Of a DNA stretch of 5,456 nucleotides, positions 1-5,456 are shown piece by piece. The DNA is from Ileibacterium sp. (GTDB taxonomy: Bacteria > Bacillota_I > Bacilli_A > Erysipelotrichales > Erysipelotrichaceae), in the NCBI GenBank assembly GCA_021443945.1, contig JABUSF010000001.1, positions 1,639 through 7,094 on the forward strand. Direction: 5' to 3'. The position numbers were made by a program, and so were the translations under genes. Every line of letters starts with the position of its first letter. Position 1 is the first letter of the stretch. A model generated the notes under the pieces. The model had not been told where the DNA came from, did no database searches, and saw nothing but the letters and a program-made list of their open reading frames with translations.

Positions 1-1053
1 TTGATGAGTTCGCTCTTCATTACCATGATTGAAAATGGAAAACCTGCAAACGGCAGTGCTTTGAGTTTAAATGCTATGATTTCAAGATCATATACTCCGA
101 CAATTGAAGGAGTGCTTAAAGATTTATCGCAGATAGAAACTGGTTTAAATTTATCCAAATATTCAAACATGGTGTACAGCCAGGGCTTGGCAGAAGAGGG
201 AATCCTTCAAACTTCTCAGATCATCTTTTCTACTGAAGATCAATGGAAAGATATTCAGTATACAGTGAATCTAAAGAATTCTGATGGTGTCTTTTTAACT
301 TGGGAGCAGTGGGAATCGATACTTGATCACAAACAAAATAAGCTCCCGGCTGAAAATGAAAATCCAAAAATGGTATCGGTGCGGTTGGATCAATATATGG
401 GGGATTCCGTTCGGCTTGAGGTACAGGGAATGGATTTAGTGGATCATATAAGTGGGTTGGATGAAACCACTGAGCACTTGGTATTTGTGATCGGTCCCGT
501 TTATTGGGAAAAAGCTTTTGTCCAAACGCCATTATCTATTCAAATCAATGTTGGTCTAGATCCAGCAGAAAGGGATGTTAAAAAAGCTGTTTCTGCACTG
601 GAAGAAATTGCGGCTCGTTATAATATGGAATCTGTTATTGTGCGGGATCGGAATGAAGAAATGAAATCTTACATTCGTCAAATTCGTGTCACAGCCGTTA
701 TATTTACTTCTTTGATGATTACTGTTCTAACCTCTTGCATCACAGCTTCACTGCTGCAGATACAAAGCTGGCTTCTTTCTCAAAGAAAGACCAGCCAAGT
801 TCTAATTAAAGAGGGGATGAGACTGGCTGACTGGAAAAAAACAGTTCTTCAAATAGAAAAGCAGAGCTGTTTTCACACAGGAATTTGGTGCAGCCTTATT
901 CTTGCTTCTGCTTTTCTTGGCTTGGAAAAGATGCAGTTTTTAGTTTGGCAAGGATGGCTTGCAGGAGGACTTATTCCTTTGCTGGTAAGCCTCCAATTGA
1001 TGGGAACATGGGTGTTGGTAAAACGGGAAGCTGCTGAAATTCAAATTTTATAA
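1..1053 (+). CDS. FtsX/MacB-like ABC transporter permease, C-terminal part (5' end outside window)
   Basis: The reading frame is open from the first base and ends at TAA 1051-1053, giving 350 visible residues. Residues 1 to about 226 are hydrophilic and look like an extracytoplasmic domain. Three membrane segments follow at about 228-252, 291-308 and 316-339. Between the first two is a charged stretch (about 260-285, containing RKTSQVLIKEGMRLADW) of the kind that forms the cytoplasmic coupling helix in FtsX-family permeases. One large outside domain followed by three TM helices matches the C-terminal FtsX core. That fold also needs at least one TM before the outside domain, so the protein very probably starts upstream, and the TTG/ATG at positions 1-6 is probably internal. 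No ATPase for it is visible. It converges on the regulator-kinase-ABC operon and shares its terminator. The FtsX-like class is fairly secure; substrate is unknown. Fusion to a second permease unit upstream is possible. Confidence 0.8.
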   Translation: MMSSLFITMIENGKPANGSALSLNAMISRSYTPTIEGVLKDLSQIETGLNLSKYSNMVYSQGLAEEGILQTSQIIFSTEDQWKDIQYTVNLKNSDGVFLTWEQWESILDHKQNKLPAENENPKMVSVRLDQYMGDSVRLEVQGMDLVDHISGLDETTEHLVFVIGPVYWEKAFVQTPLSIQINVGLDPAERDVKKAVSALEEIAARYNMESVIVRDRNEEMKSYIRQIRVTAVIFTSLMITVLTSCITASLLQIQSWLLSQRKTSQVLIKEGMRLADWKKTVLQIEKQSCFHTGIWCSLILASAFLGLEKMQFLVWQGWLAGGLIPLLVSLQLMGTWVLVKREAAEIQIL

Positions 1054-1057
1054 AAAC

Positions 1058-1091
1058 AGGCCCTGCCAATCGCTAATTTTTGGCAGGGCCT
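1058..1091. terminator. Bidirectional intrinsic terminator between convergent genes
   Basis: A perfect 12-bp inverted repeat (AGGCCCTGCCAA at 1058-1069 with TTGGCAGGGCCT at 1080-1091) surrounds a 10-base loop. On the minus strand the hairpin is followed by GTTTTTATAAAATTT, a good U-tract, so it should end the regulator-kinase-ABC operon efficiently. Its stem begins 2 bases after that operon's last stop codon. On the plus strand the tail is weaker (ATCAGTTTTGATTT) but still T-rich, so it probably also ends the upstream permease transcript, whose stop is 5 bases away. The whole gap between the two stop codons is 39 bases and is essentially all terminator. Confidence 0.9.
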
Positions 1092-1092
1092 A

Positions 1093-2781
1093 TCAGTTTT
1101 GATTTCCGAAAAGTGATGTAAAAAAAGGAATAAAGCCTGTTCCAAAAAGGAAGCTCCAAATCATACATATAAGGTAAACATTAGTGTCTAAAAAGGGGAA
1201 AGATATAACAGCACTTAACACCATTCCAATTCCAAAAAATAACCAAAGCAGAATTGTTTGGTGCTGTATATATTTGCTCGACAGATTCAGTTCATTTAGC
1301 AGCTGTTGGCATTTGGAAAAATGCCGCTGATTGTAAATTCCCCATAAAATGGCTGTTCCCATACTAACAACCATAAGGAGTGTGATCGTTAGAAATGGCT
1401 GAAATCCGTTGAGGTTTAAAAACCCCTGCCTTTTGCCATAAGTGATTGAAAGAGTCCCGCCTTTTAATTGATACCAAGATCCAAGAAGGGGAATGCCATT
1501 CTTTTCTTGTTCAGAAGAAAGGGAAAGGAGAATTTGATGATCGTCCTTTTCCAAACTTATGGGGTGAATAAACTGAACCAGAGCAGTAAAGCTTTCTGTA
1601 TTTATTTCTGAAGGTTCTGAAACCCGAACGATGGTATGTTCCGGAAGGTTGTTGGTATTGAAAAGGACATGGAATTCTTTAGCCACTAAAATAGACGCTG
1701 GAACCATAAGAACCACAAATACCATTAGAGACAGGGCAAGCTGCCCAAATTGTTTTTGAATCCAGGTAAGGCTTCTAAAACGGTTTTGCACGTTTCTGAT
1801 AAAGTATATAACCCTTTTGTTTGACGGTTTCTTTAAGAAAAACGGAAGAACGAGAAAGGAGCTTATCGTTGCTAGAAAGAGGGAGATCCATCCAATCAGA
1901 AGAGTAATAATTCCCCATTCTGCGAGTTGGACATCATCAAAATATTTTTGGATGAGGTAAATGATCGGGATCAAAATGCAAAGAGACAGCAAAGCACTTT
2001 GCATTAGATCTTGAATATCTAGATGAAACATTTCTCGATAAGAAACTCCGTGGATATAAAGTTCTTCTATGAATGATTTTTTTTGCCATCCTTTCAGAAT
2101 AAAAGCGAAAATCCAAATCAGAAAAACCAAAACGGTAATCTGAATGATTGCTTGAATAAACTGCCCAAAGAAAGGATTGGAACAGCTGTGCAGATCAGAG
2201 CTGAACTGAATACCGGGAAGAATGGCTTCTAAGACTTGCGAATTCTGAATATCGTTTTGAATGCCGGTAAATATAATCCCGTTTGCCATAGGCCAGGATA
2301 AAGAGTCATCCAGAATAAATAGATCTCCTATATATGACCAGGCAGGTTTGGAAAAGATCCGGGCATTCTGCACAATCGGCTGCTCAAGAACAGCGGGATG
2401 CTGGACAGCAAGCTGACTGTCAATCCAAATACTGCTGTGATCATTTTCAGCGGCAAAAGGAAAAGTATTCATCCGGAAAACGGAAATCTCTAAATTCAGC
2501 TCATTTGTTTTTAAGGGAATAGTCTCAGCTTTCAAAAAAGCATATTGAATGTCTGGATCCTGTCTCTTTAATAAATCAAGCTGCTGGATTTGATTTTCAT
2601 CAAGACTTGAATCGGTTAAAAATAATGCATCAATTCTTGGCTCGAAATTTGTCAAAGATGTATTTATTTCAGAAGACAGACAGGAAAACAGGGCAGCAGA
2701 GGCTAAAAGGGTATAGAGGACAAAAGTGAGAGTTCCCAAACCTTTAACAGATAAAACAGCTTTCTGCCTATCGGCTTTCAT
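1093..2781 (-). CDS. FtsX-type ABC transporter permease with duplicated core (8 predicted TM)
   Basis: This 562-residue membrane protein is the presumed partner of the ATPase encoded just upstream. By hydrophobicity the TM segments are at about 15-36, 209-230, 262-281, 290-315, 347-367, 462-483, 509-530 and 533-556. This reads as two FtsX units in tandem, each with one TM, an outside domain and three TMs. The outside domains are about 172 residues (37-208) and 95 residues (368-461). Coupling-helix-like segments follow TM2 (EELYIHGVSYREM, 239-251) and TM6 (CQQLLNELNLSS, 491-502). BceB proteins have ten TMs and one large outside domain late in the chain, so this is not a standard BceB despite the Bce-like gene order. 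ATG 2781 is the first possible start, because an in-frame TGA lies 6 bases upstream. It overlaps the ATPase gene by 14 bases, and GAGGGGG at 2800-2794 is a plausible if distant ribosome binding site. Export of, or immunity to, an envelope-active peptide is inferred from context; the substrate is unknown. Confidence 0.88.
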   Translation of the reverse strand: MKADRQKAVLSVKGLGTLTFVLYTLLASAALFSCLSSEINTSLTNFEPRIDALFLTDSSLDENQIQQLDLLKRQDPDIQYAFLKAETIPLKTNELNLEISVFRMNTFPFAAENDHSSIWIDSQLAVQHPAVLEQPIVQNARIFSKPAWSYIGDLFILDDSLSWPMANGIIFTGIQNDIQNSQVLEAILPGIQFSSDLHSCSNPFFGQFIQAIIQITVLVFLIWIFAFILKGWQKKSFIEELYIHGVSYREMFHLDIQDLMQSALLSLCILIPIIYLIQKYFDDVQLAEWGIITLLIGWISLFLATISSFLVLPFFLKKPSNKRVIYFIRNVQNRFRSLTWIQKQFGQLALSLMVFVVLMVPASILVAKEFHVLFNTNNLPEHTIVRVSEPSEINTESFTALVQFIHPISLEKDDHQILLSLSSEQEKNGIPLLGSWYQLKGGTLSITYGKRQGFLNLNGFQPFLTITLLMVVSMGTAILWGIYNQRHFSKCQQLLNELNLSSKYIQHQTILLWLFFGIGMVLSAVISFPFLDTNVYLICMIWSFLFGTGFIPFFTSLFGNQN

Positions 2782-3451
2782 ACAACTTCACATCCCCCTC
2801 TTCGATATAGATGATTTGATCTGCATTTTTGGCCAAATCCAGATCATGAGTAACCATAATCACGGTCGTATTATGTTGTCTTTGCCAGTTGTAAATCAAT
2901 CCCATAATCTCTCGAGAGCTTTTGCGGTCCAAACAAGATGTTGGTTCATCCATTAATAGAAGATCCGGACTTTTCAACAGAATTCTGATCAAAGCAGTCT
3001 TTTGCTGCTGTCCGGCGGAAATCTGCCAGACAAATGAATCCATGAAACTCTTCATGTTCAGGTCTTGTACAAGAGACTCAAGTAGGGGGGTATTTATTTT
3101 TTTGCCTTGCAAAGCAAAGGGGAGCTGAATGTTGGATCGCACGGTTTCATTTTCGGCTAATATTGGTTTCTGACGAAGGTATCCTACGGTGTTCCGCCTC
3201 CAGCGTTCTCTTTTTAATCTTGGCCAATTTTTCATACTTTCCCCTCTCCAGAAAATTTCTCCTTCGTCAGGCTCTGTAAGGCCTGCAAGCAAATTTAGCA
3301 GAGTGGTTTTTCCGTTTCCGCTCTTCCCGATAATGCAGGTGATTTTAGAGGAAGGAATAGATAAAGAAAAATCATGAAAAATAGTTTCTGTTTTTAGATG
3401 ATGGCGAAAGCTCTTGCACAAACAGCAAATCTCGAATTCAATTTCGCTCAT
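2768..3451 (-). CDS. ABC transporter ATP-binding protein (LolD/MacB-like; lactococcin-972-group-like)
   Basis: This 227-residue cytoplasmic ATPase should power the permease encoded next. Visible motifs are Walker A GKSGNGKT (42-49), Q-loop Q94 in GYLRQKP, Walker B LLLMDEP (164-170) with catalytic E169, D-loop SCLD (172-175) and switch H202 in VTHD. The signature is degenerate: ISAGQQQ (144-150) instead of LSGGQ, with Gly changed to Ala at the third position. All other catalytic residues are present, so an active enzyme is expected. The segments NETV (101-104) and ILLKSPDLLLMDEPTSCLD recall ATPases of the putative bacteriocin-export lactococcin-972 group; this is a resemblance from memory, not a search result. 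The start codon overlaps the kinase stop as ATGA (3451-3448). It has the best ribosome binding site of the operon, AAGGAGG (3462-3456), 4 bases before ATG. The length is normal for a stand-alone ATPase of this class. Confidence 0.93.
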   Translation of the reverse strand: MSEIEFEICCLCKSFRHHLKTETIFHDFSLSIPSSKITCIIGKSGNGKTTLLNLLAGLTEPDEGEIFWRGESMKNWPRLKRERWRRNTVGYLRQKPILAENETVRSNIQLPFALQGKKINTPLLESLVQDLNMKSFMDSFVWQISAGQQQKTALIRILLKSPDLLLMDEPTSCLDRKSSREIMGLIYNWQRQHNTTVIMVTHDLDLAKNADQIIYIEEGDVKLYESR

Positions 3452-4500
3452 ATTTCCTCCTTGTCTCTTTTCCTTTTATCGCTGCCTGTATGGAAAGTGT
3501 TCAGAAGACGGGATGCCTTTTCCAAATCCATGACAGGAATCTGGATTACAAAGCAGACATGGTTTGAATCGCTTTGAATTTGAATAGATCCATAATGCCT
3601 GGAAACGATGCTTTGAGCCATGTGCAGCCCGATACCATAATGGTGATCTGAAGGCTGGCTGGTAAAGTATCGCTCAAATAAGTTTTGACTTCCGGATTCA
3701 GGAACAGAACCCGAATTCGTAATGGAGAGCTCATATTTCTGATCCAGCAAACGGCCTTTAATTAAAATACATGATTCTTTTTTTGCATATCGTACGGCAT
3801 TGGACAGCAGTGTCTCGATCGCTTCTTCCATCCAGAAGCGATCGAGCAGAAGATCAGCAGATTCGATATCTGAGCACAGTTCTAAATCTTCCTTAATTAA
3901 CAGAGGGTGAATTCTATTAATGGCTTTCTGAACGAGAAATTCTATGTTTTCCTGCTCCATATAAACAGGAAGAAGATCAGCAGGATTGTTGTCCTGATTC
4001 AAAAAACTGTAAGAAATTTGGCGGCATCTCTCCAGCTGATTTTGCAGAGGAGTAAAATTCTGTTCAGATTCAATCTCCAATAAGTCCGCTTCCAGACTGG
4101 CCGCACCGAGAGCGGATTTGATTTGATGGAATAAATTCTCTGCATGCTCAATTCGTCGGTTTTGCTCTTTTATGATGCTTTGATACTGGCGTTCCTGATT
4201 GCCCCAATTTGATGATGGGGGAACTGAAAAATATTCGCTTTCTTTTTTTCGAGAATGATTTCGTTCCATAAACCTAAAAATTTGAATTATTAGCCAAAAA
4301 AGACTGACAGTCCAAAACCATGGAGTGTGTATTAAGGCTTTCCATGCTTGAAAAAAAGAAACTTCTGTAAAATTCGGCAGTATACCAGTCTGGATAGCAA
4401 ATTGATATCTCTGTTGTTTTAGACAGGAATGAATGAATAATCCAATCAGAGTAAGGGTAAGTATAACTGATAAAATGTTCAGAAAACTTTTGCGCTTCAT
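3448..4500 (-). CDS. Two-component sensor histidine kinase, two-TM small-loop type
   Basis: This 350-residue membrane kinase is predicted to phosphorylate the regulator encoded immediately upstream. TM1 is at about 7-26 and TM2 at about 60-78, joined by only about 33 residues. The sensor is therefore small, close to the intramembrane-sensing kinases that work with ABC transporters. The dimerisation/phosphoacceptor region has H125 in LFHQIKSAL; families usually read H-E/D-x-x-T-P, and here Q, S and A replace the acidic residue, T and P. The ATPase domain shows the N-box (LLSNAVRYAK, N234), a G1-like ITNSGS (260-265) with N for the usual D, an F-box LFERYFTS (274-281) and G2 YGIGLH (288-293). 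All sub-regions are present, so activity is expected. ATG 4500 overlaps the regulator stop in an ATGA junction and has no clear ribosome binding site, which suggests translational coupling. The C-terminus ends in a basic/acidic tail that encodes the ATPase gene's ribosome binding site. Confidence 0.92.
   Translation of the reverse strand: MKRKSFLNILSVILTLTLIGLFIHSCLKQQRYQFAIQTGILPNFTEVSFFQAWKALIHTPWFWTVSLFWLIIQIFRFMERNHSRKKESEYFSVPPSSNWGNQERQYQSIIKEQNRRIEHAENLFHQIKSALGAASLEADLLEIESEQNFTPLQNQLERCRQISYSFLNQDNNPADLLPVYMEQENIEFLVQKAINRIHPLLIKEDLELCSDIESADLLLDRFWMEEAIETLLSNAVRYAKKESCILIKGRLLDQKYELSITNSGSVPESGSQNLFERYFTSQPSDHHYGIGLHMAQSIVSRHYGSIQIQSDSNHVCFVIQIPVMDLEKASRLLNTFHTGSDKRKRDKEEI
3456..3462 (-). 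promoter_or_regulatory. Strong ribosome binding site for the ABC ATPase
   Basis: AAGGAGG on the minus strand lies 4 bases before ATG 3451 and within the last codons of the kinase gene. It is the only near-perfect Shine-Dalgarno sequence in the operon. The regulator and kinase starts lack a good one, so the transporter may be translated more strongly than the two-component pair from the same transcript. Confidence 0.75.
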
Positions 4501-5141
4501 AATGAGAATCGATATCCCTTCTTTCGAATGGATTTGAGAACGTTTGGATTGTTAAGCTTTTTCTTCAAATCATAAATTCTGGAAGTTAAGACTTGATCAC
4601 TGTCTGTGTTCAGCAGGTTCATAAGCCAGGTACGGGGAAAGATCCGGTTGGGATCAGATAAGAAAGCTTCCATCAACCGAATCTCTGAGGAAGAAAGTTC
4701 AATATTCTTATCTTCGATCTTTAATGTCCCGGATTCTGGAACAAGGATGTACTCGTTCCAAATGATTTCGGATTTATATTTCCCTGCCCGTCGCAGAAGT
4801 GCCTTGGTTTTAGCCATTAGCACTGGAAGACGAAACGGTTTTTCAATATAATCGTCCGCCTCAAGATCGTAGGTTTTTAGAATCGTAGACTCGTTATGAT
4901 TGGAGGATATGACCAAGATTGGCAATGGTCCTGCCTTTCTGATTTTTCTCAGTAAATCCAATCCAGATCCATCTGGAAGATGGAGATCTAGAACGAACAA
5001 ATCCCAACATAAATTTTGATCTAATTCATAATTGGCTTGCTTCCAGTTATAACAGGCTTGGGTTTCAAAATTGCAGGAAGCATAGACTTTCTGAATCGCT
5101 TGGTTTAAGGCAATATCATCTTCAATAATCAATATTTTCAT
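4497..5141 (-). CDS. OmpR/PhoB-family response regulator
   Basis: This 214-residue cytoplasmic DNA-binding regulator is the predicted partner of the downstream kinase. The receiver domain (1 to about 118) has the acidic pocket (E7, D8, D9), phosphoacceptor D52 in FVLDLHLPDGSG, S79 at the conserved Thr/Ser position (PILVISS), Y98 as the switch aromatic and K101 in EKPF. All key residues are intact. The C-terminal part (about 128-214) is a winged helix-turn-helix, with the recognition helix near LTSRIYDLKKKL (185-196) and a wing ending SIRKKGYRF (204-212). It is the first gene of a four-gene operon. ATG 5141 is the only credible start, since an in-frame stop lies upstream with no other start between. 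The ribosome binding site is poor (at best AGAAAG at 5155-5150). By context it probably activates its own transporter genes, but no direct-repeat operator is convincing in the upstream region. Confidence 0.94.
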   Translation of the reverse strand: MKILIIEDDIALNQAIQKVYASCNFETQACYNWKQANYELDQNLCWDLFVLDLHLPDGSGLDLLRKIRKAGPLPILVISSNHNESTILKTYDLEADDYIEKPFRLPVLMAKTKALLRRAGKYKSEIIWNEYILVPESGTLKIEDKNIELSSSEIRLMEAFLSDPNRIFPRTWLMNLLNTDSDQVLTSRIYDLKKKLNNPNVLKSIRKKGYRFSL

Positions 5142-5333
5142 AGCGCAAACTTTCTGGTTAAGTACATGTGGATACTCTTAAGCAAAAGATTTTGGAAGAC
5201 CTTTGATGACTTTATTTTAATGTAAAAAAAGAGTGGATAGGAAGTTGTTAATGTGCATTTTACAGTCTTAAAAAGCATAAAAAGTACAATAGCCGTTATT
5301 TGTGAATTATTGAATAAATTTCACAAAAGGGTG
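5142..5333. other. Divergent intergenic region upstream of the operon
   Basis: No gene is supported on either strand here. It must hold the promoter of the leftward regulator operon, but this cannot be resolved with confidence. On the minus strand, TAAAAT at 5262-5257 and at 5219-5214 are -10-like but lack a good -35 at 16-18 bases. TTCACA at 5306-5301 is -35-like but has only a weak TTTTAT partner 18 bases on. The right part is very AT-rich and contains the inverted repeat listed separately. The 5' leader of the operon could be 70-140 bases long, with no recognisable riboswitch or terminator hairpin. Confidence 0.5.
5299..5327. repeat. Inverted repeat, candidate operator upstream of the rightward promoter
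   Basis: TTTGTGAA at 5299-5306 is repeated in inverted orientation as TTCACAAA at 5320-5327, a perfect 8-bp arm either side of 13 bases. Arm-to-arm distance is 21 bases, two helical turns, so both half-sites face the same side of the DNA. Inside is a second small dyad, TTATT-G-AATAA (5307-5317). The right arm ends 6 bases before the -35 box of the rightward promoter, a usual place for an activator. The half-sites resemble CRP (TGTGA) or Rex (TTGTGAA) half-sites, but the spacing is too wide for either. The regulator encoded here is one candidate binder; this is inference. Confidence 0.5.
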
Positions 5334-5362
5334 TTGACATGCTCTTTTGATCGCAGTATAGT
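5334..5362 (+). promoter_or_regulatory. Near-consensus sigma-A promoter, rightward
   Basis: TTGACA (5334-5339) is a perfect -35. TATAGT (5357-5362) differs from the consensus -10 by one base, and the spacer is exactly 17 bases. The AT-rich DNA upstream could serve as an UP element. Transcription should start at about 5368-5370 and run out of the right edge, divergent from the regulator operon. No gene product is visible within the remaining bases. Confidence 0.85.
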
Positions 5363-5364
5363 AA

Positions 5365-5388
5365 GCGGGCTGTTCGAAAACAGCACGC
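5365..5388 (+). repeat. Hairpin / inverted repeat at the expected transcription start
   Basis: GCTGTT (5369-5374) and AACAGC (5379-5384) form a perfect 6-bp stem around CGAA. One mismatch further out, GCG (5365-5367) pairs with CGC (5386-5388). It sits at about +1 of the rightward promoter. It could be a 5'-end stem-loop of the RNA or a repressor site overlapping the start. Confidence 0.5.
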
Positions 5389-5401
5389 CATCGAGCCGCT
5401 G

Positions 5402-5423
5402 AAATGCTTTATATAAAGCATTT
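5402..5423. repeat. Perfect 22-bp palindrome
   Basis: The two 11-base halves (AAATGCTTTAT and ATAAAGCATTT) are exact reverse complements with no spacer. In RNA this gives a 9-bp stem with an AUAU loop. It is followed by four T and then GGC, so it is not a convincing terminator. It lies about 33-55 bases after the predicted start of the rightward transcript, a fitting place for a repressor operator or leader hairpin. Confidence 0.7.
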
Positions 5424-5456
5424 TGGCATCCAGAATGTCTTCTGAAAACAACTTGT

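Larger units (their letters stand above)
5363..5456 (+). other. Structured 5' leader or small RNA start, gene beyond window
   Basis: These bases lie downstream of the strong promoter. They contain a hairpin at the expected transcription start (5365-5388) and a longer palindrome (5402-5423) that can be enclosed by GCC 5395-5397 pairing with GGC 5425-5427. I do not recognise a known riboswitch, T-box or housekeeping RNA. An ATG at 5435-5437 opens a frame reading MSSENNL to the window edge but has no ribosome binding site, so I do not call it a gene. The region is either an untranslated leader or the start of a small RNA. Confidence 0.45.

Noticed and set aside
230..532. 100-residue open frame on the minus strand inside the first permease gene
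   Set aside because: It lies antisense within a well-supported coding region, shows no domain, and is best explained as a shadow of the real frame.
2679..2684. Lipoprotein signal (LFSC) at the start of the eight-TM permease
   Set aside because: Phe at the -2 position is atypical, and the segment fits the first membrane helix of an FtsX permease.
1093..2781. Naming the permease bceB
   Set aside because: Gene order fits, but TM number and placement of the outside domains do not match BceB.
5214..5289. Promoter of the regulator operon
   Set aside because: Several -10-like TAAAAT hexamers are present, but none has a good -35 at acceptable spacing, so no single site can be called.
5299..5327. 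CRP or Rex binding site
   Set aside because: The half-sites are similar, but the 13-base gap between 8-bp arms does not match the spacing of either family's operators.
5402..5424. Intrinsic terminator
   Set aside because: The stem is AT-rich and is followed by only four T before GGC, so it lacks a proper U-tract.
5404..5445. Possible 13-codon leader peptide starting at ATG 5404
   Set aside because: No ribosome binding site, and most of it is the palindrome itself; nothing in its composition suggests an attenuator peptide.
5435..5456. ATG opening a frame MSSENNL to the right edge
   Set aside because: Only seven codons are visible and no Shine-Dalgarno sequence precedes it; it may be real, but the window cannot support it.

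Overview
The window looks like a piece of a low-GC Gram-positive (Firmicutes, plausibly Clostridia) chromosome. This is inferred from the moderately AT-rich sequence, the strong AAGGAGG-type ribosome binding site, an OmpR-type regulator with a small two-TM sensor kinase, and FtsX/MacB-type ABC permeases encoded next to that regulator. Species cannot be fixed from the sequence alone.

Layout. Positions 1-1053 (+) hold the C-terminal part of an FtsX-like ABC permease whose beginning lies outside the window. It meets a four-gene block on the opposite strand. Read from right to left, this block is a response regulator (5141-4497), a histidine kinase (4500-3448), an ABC ATPase (3451-2768) and an eight-TM FtsX-type permease (2781-1093). 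All three junctions overlap, by 4, 4 and 14 bases, so this is almost certainly one transcript. The convergent genes share a compact bidirectional terminator with a perfect 12-bp stem at 1058-1091. Positions 5142-5456 are non-coding as far as can be seen. They carry a near-consensus sigma-A promoter pointing right, away from the operon, with an inverted repeat immediately upstream of it and two further palindromic structures downstream of it. The gene or RNA it drives lies mostly or wholly beyond the right edge.

How the parts fit. The order regulator, kinase, ATPase, permease is that of peptide-antibiotic sensing and detoxification modules (Bce-like) and of bacteriocin/lantibiotic immunity modules in Firmicutes. 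The likely logic is that the kinase, alone or with the transporter, senses an envelope-active compound, the regulator switches on the transporter, and the ATPase-permease pair removes the compound or relieves the stress. The permease is not a standard BceB: it reads as two FtsX units in tandem (1+3 TM, twice), with a large first and a smaller second extracytoplasmic domain. The ATPase resembles the lactococcin-972-type group in its NETV and ILLK-PD segments, but has a degenerate signature motif (ISAGQ). The substrate is unknown. The points most worth a second look are the unusual permease, the altered ATPase and kinase motifs, and the structured divergent control region.
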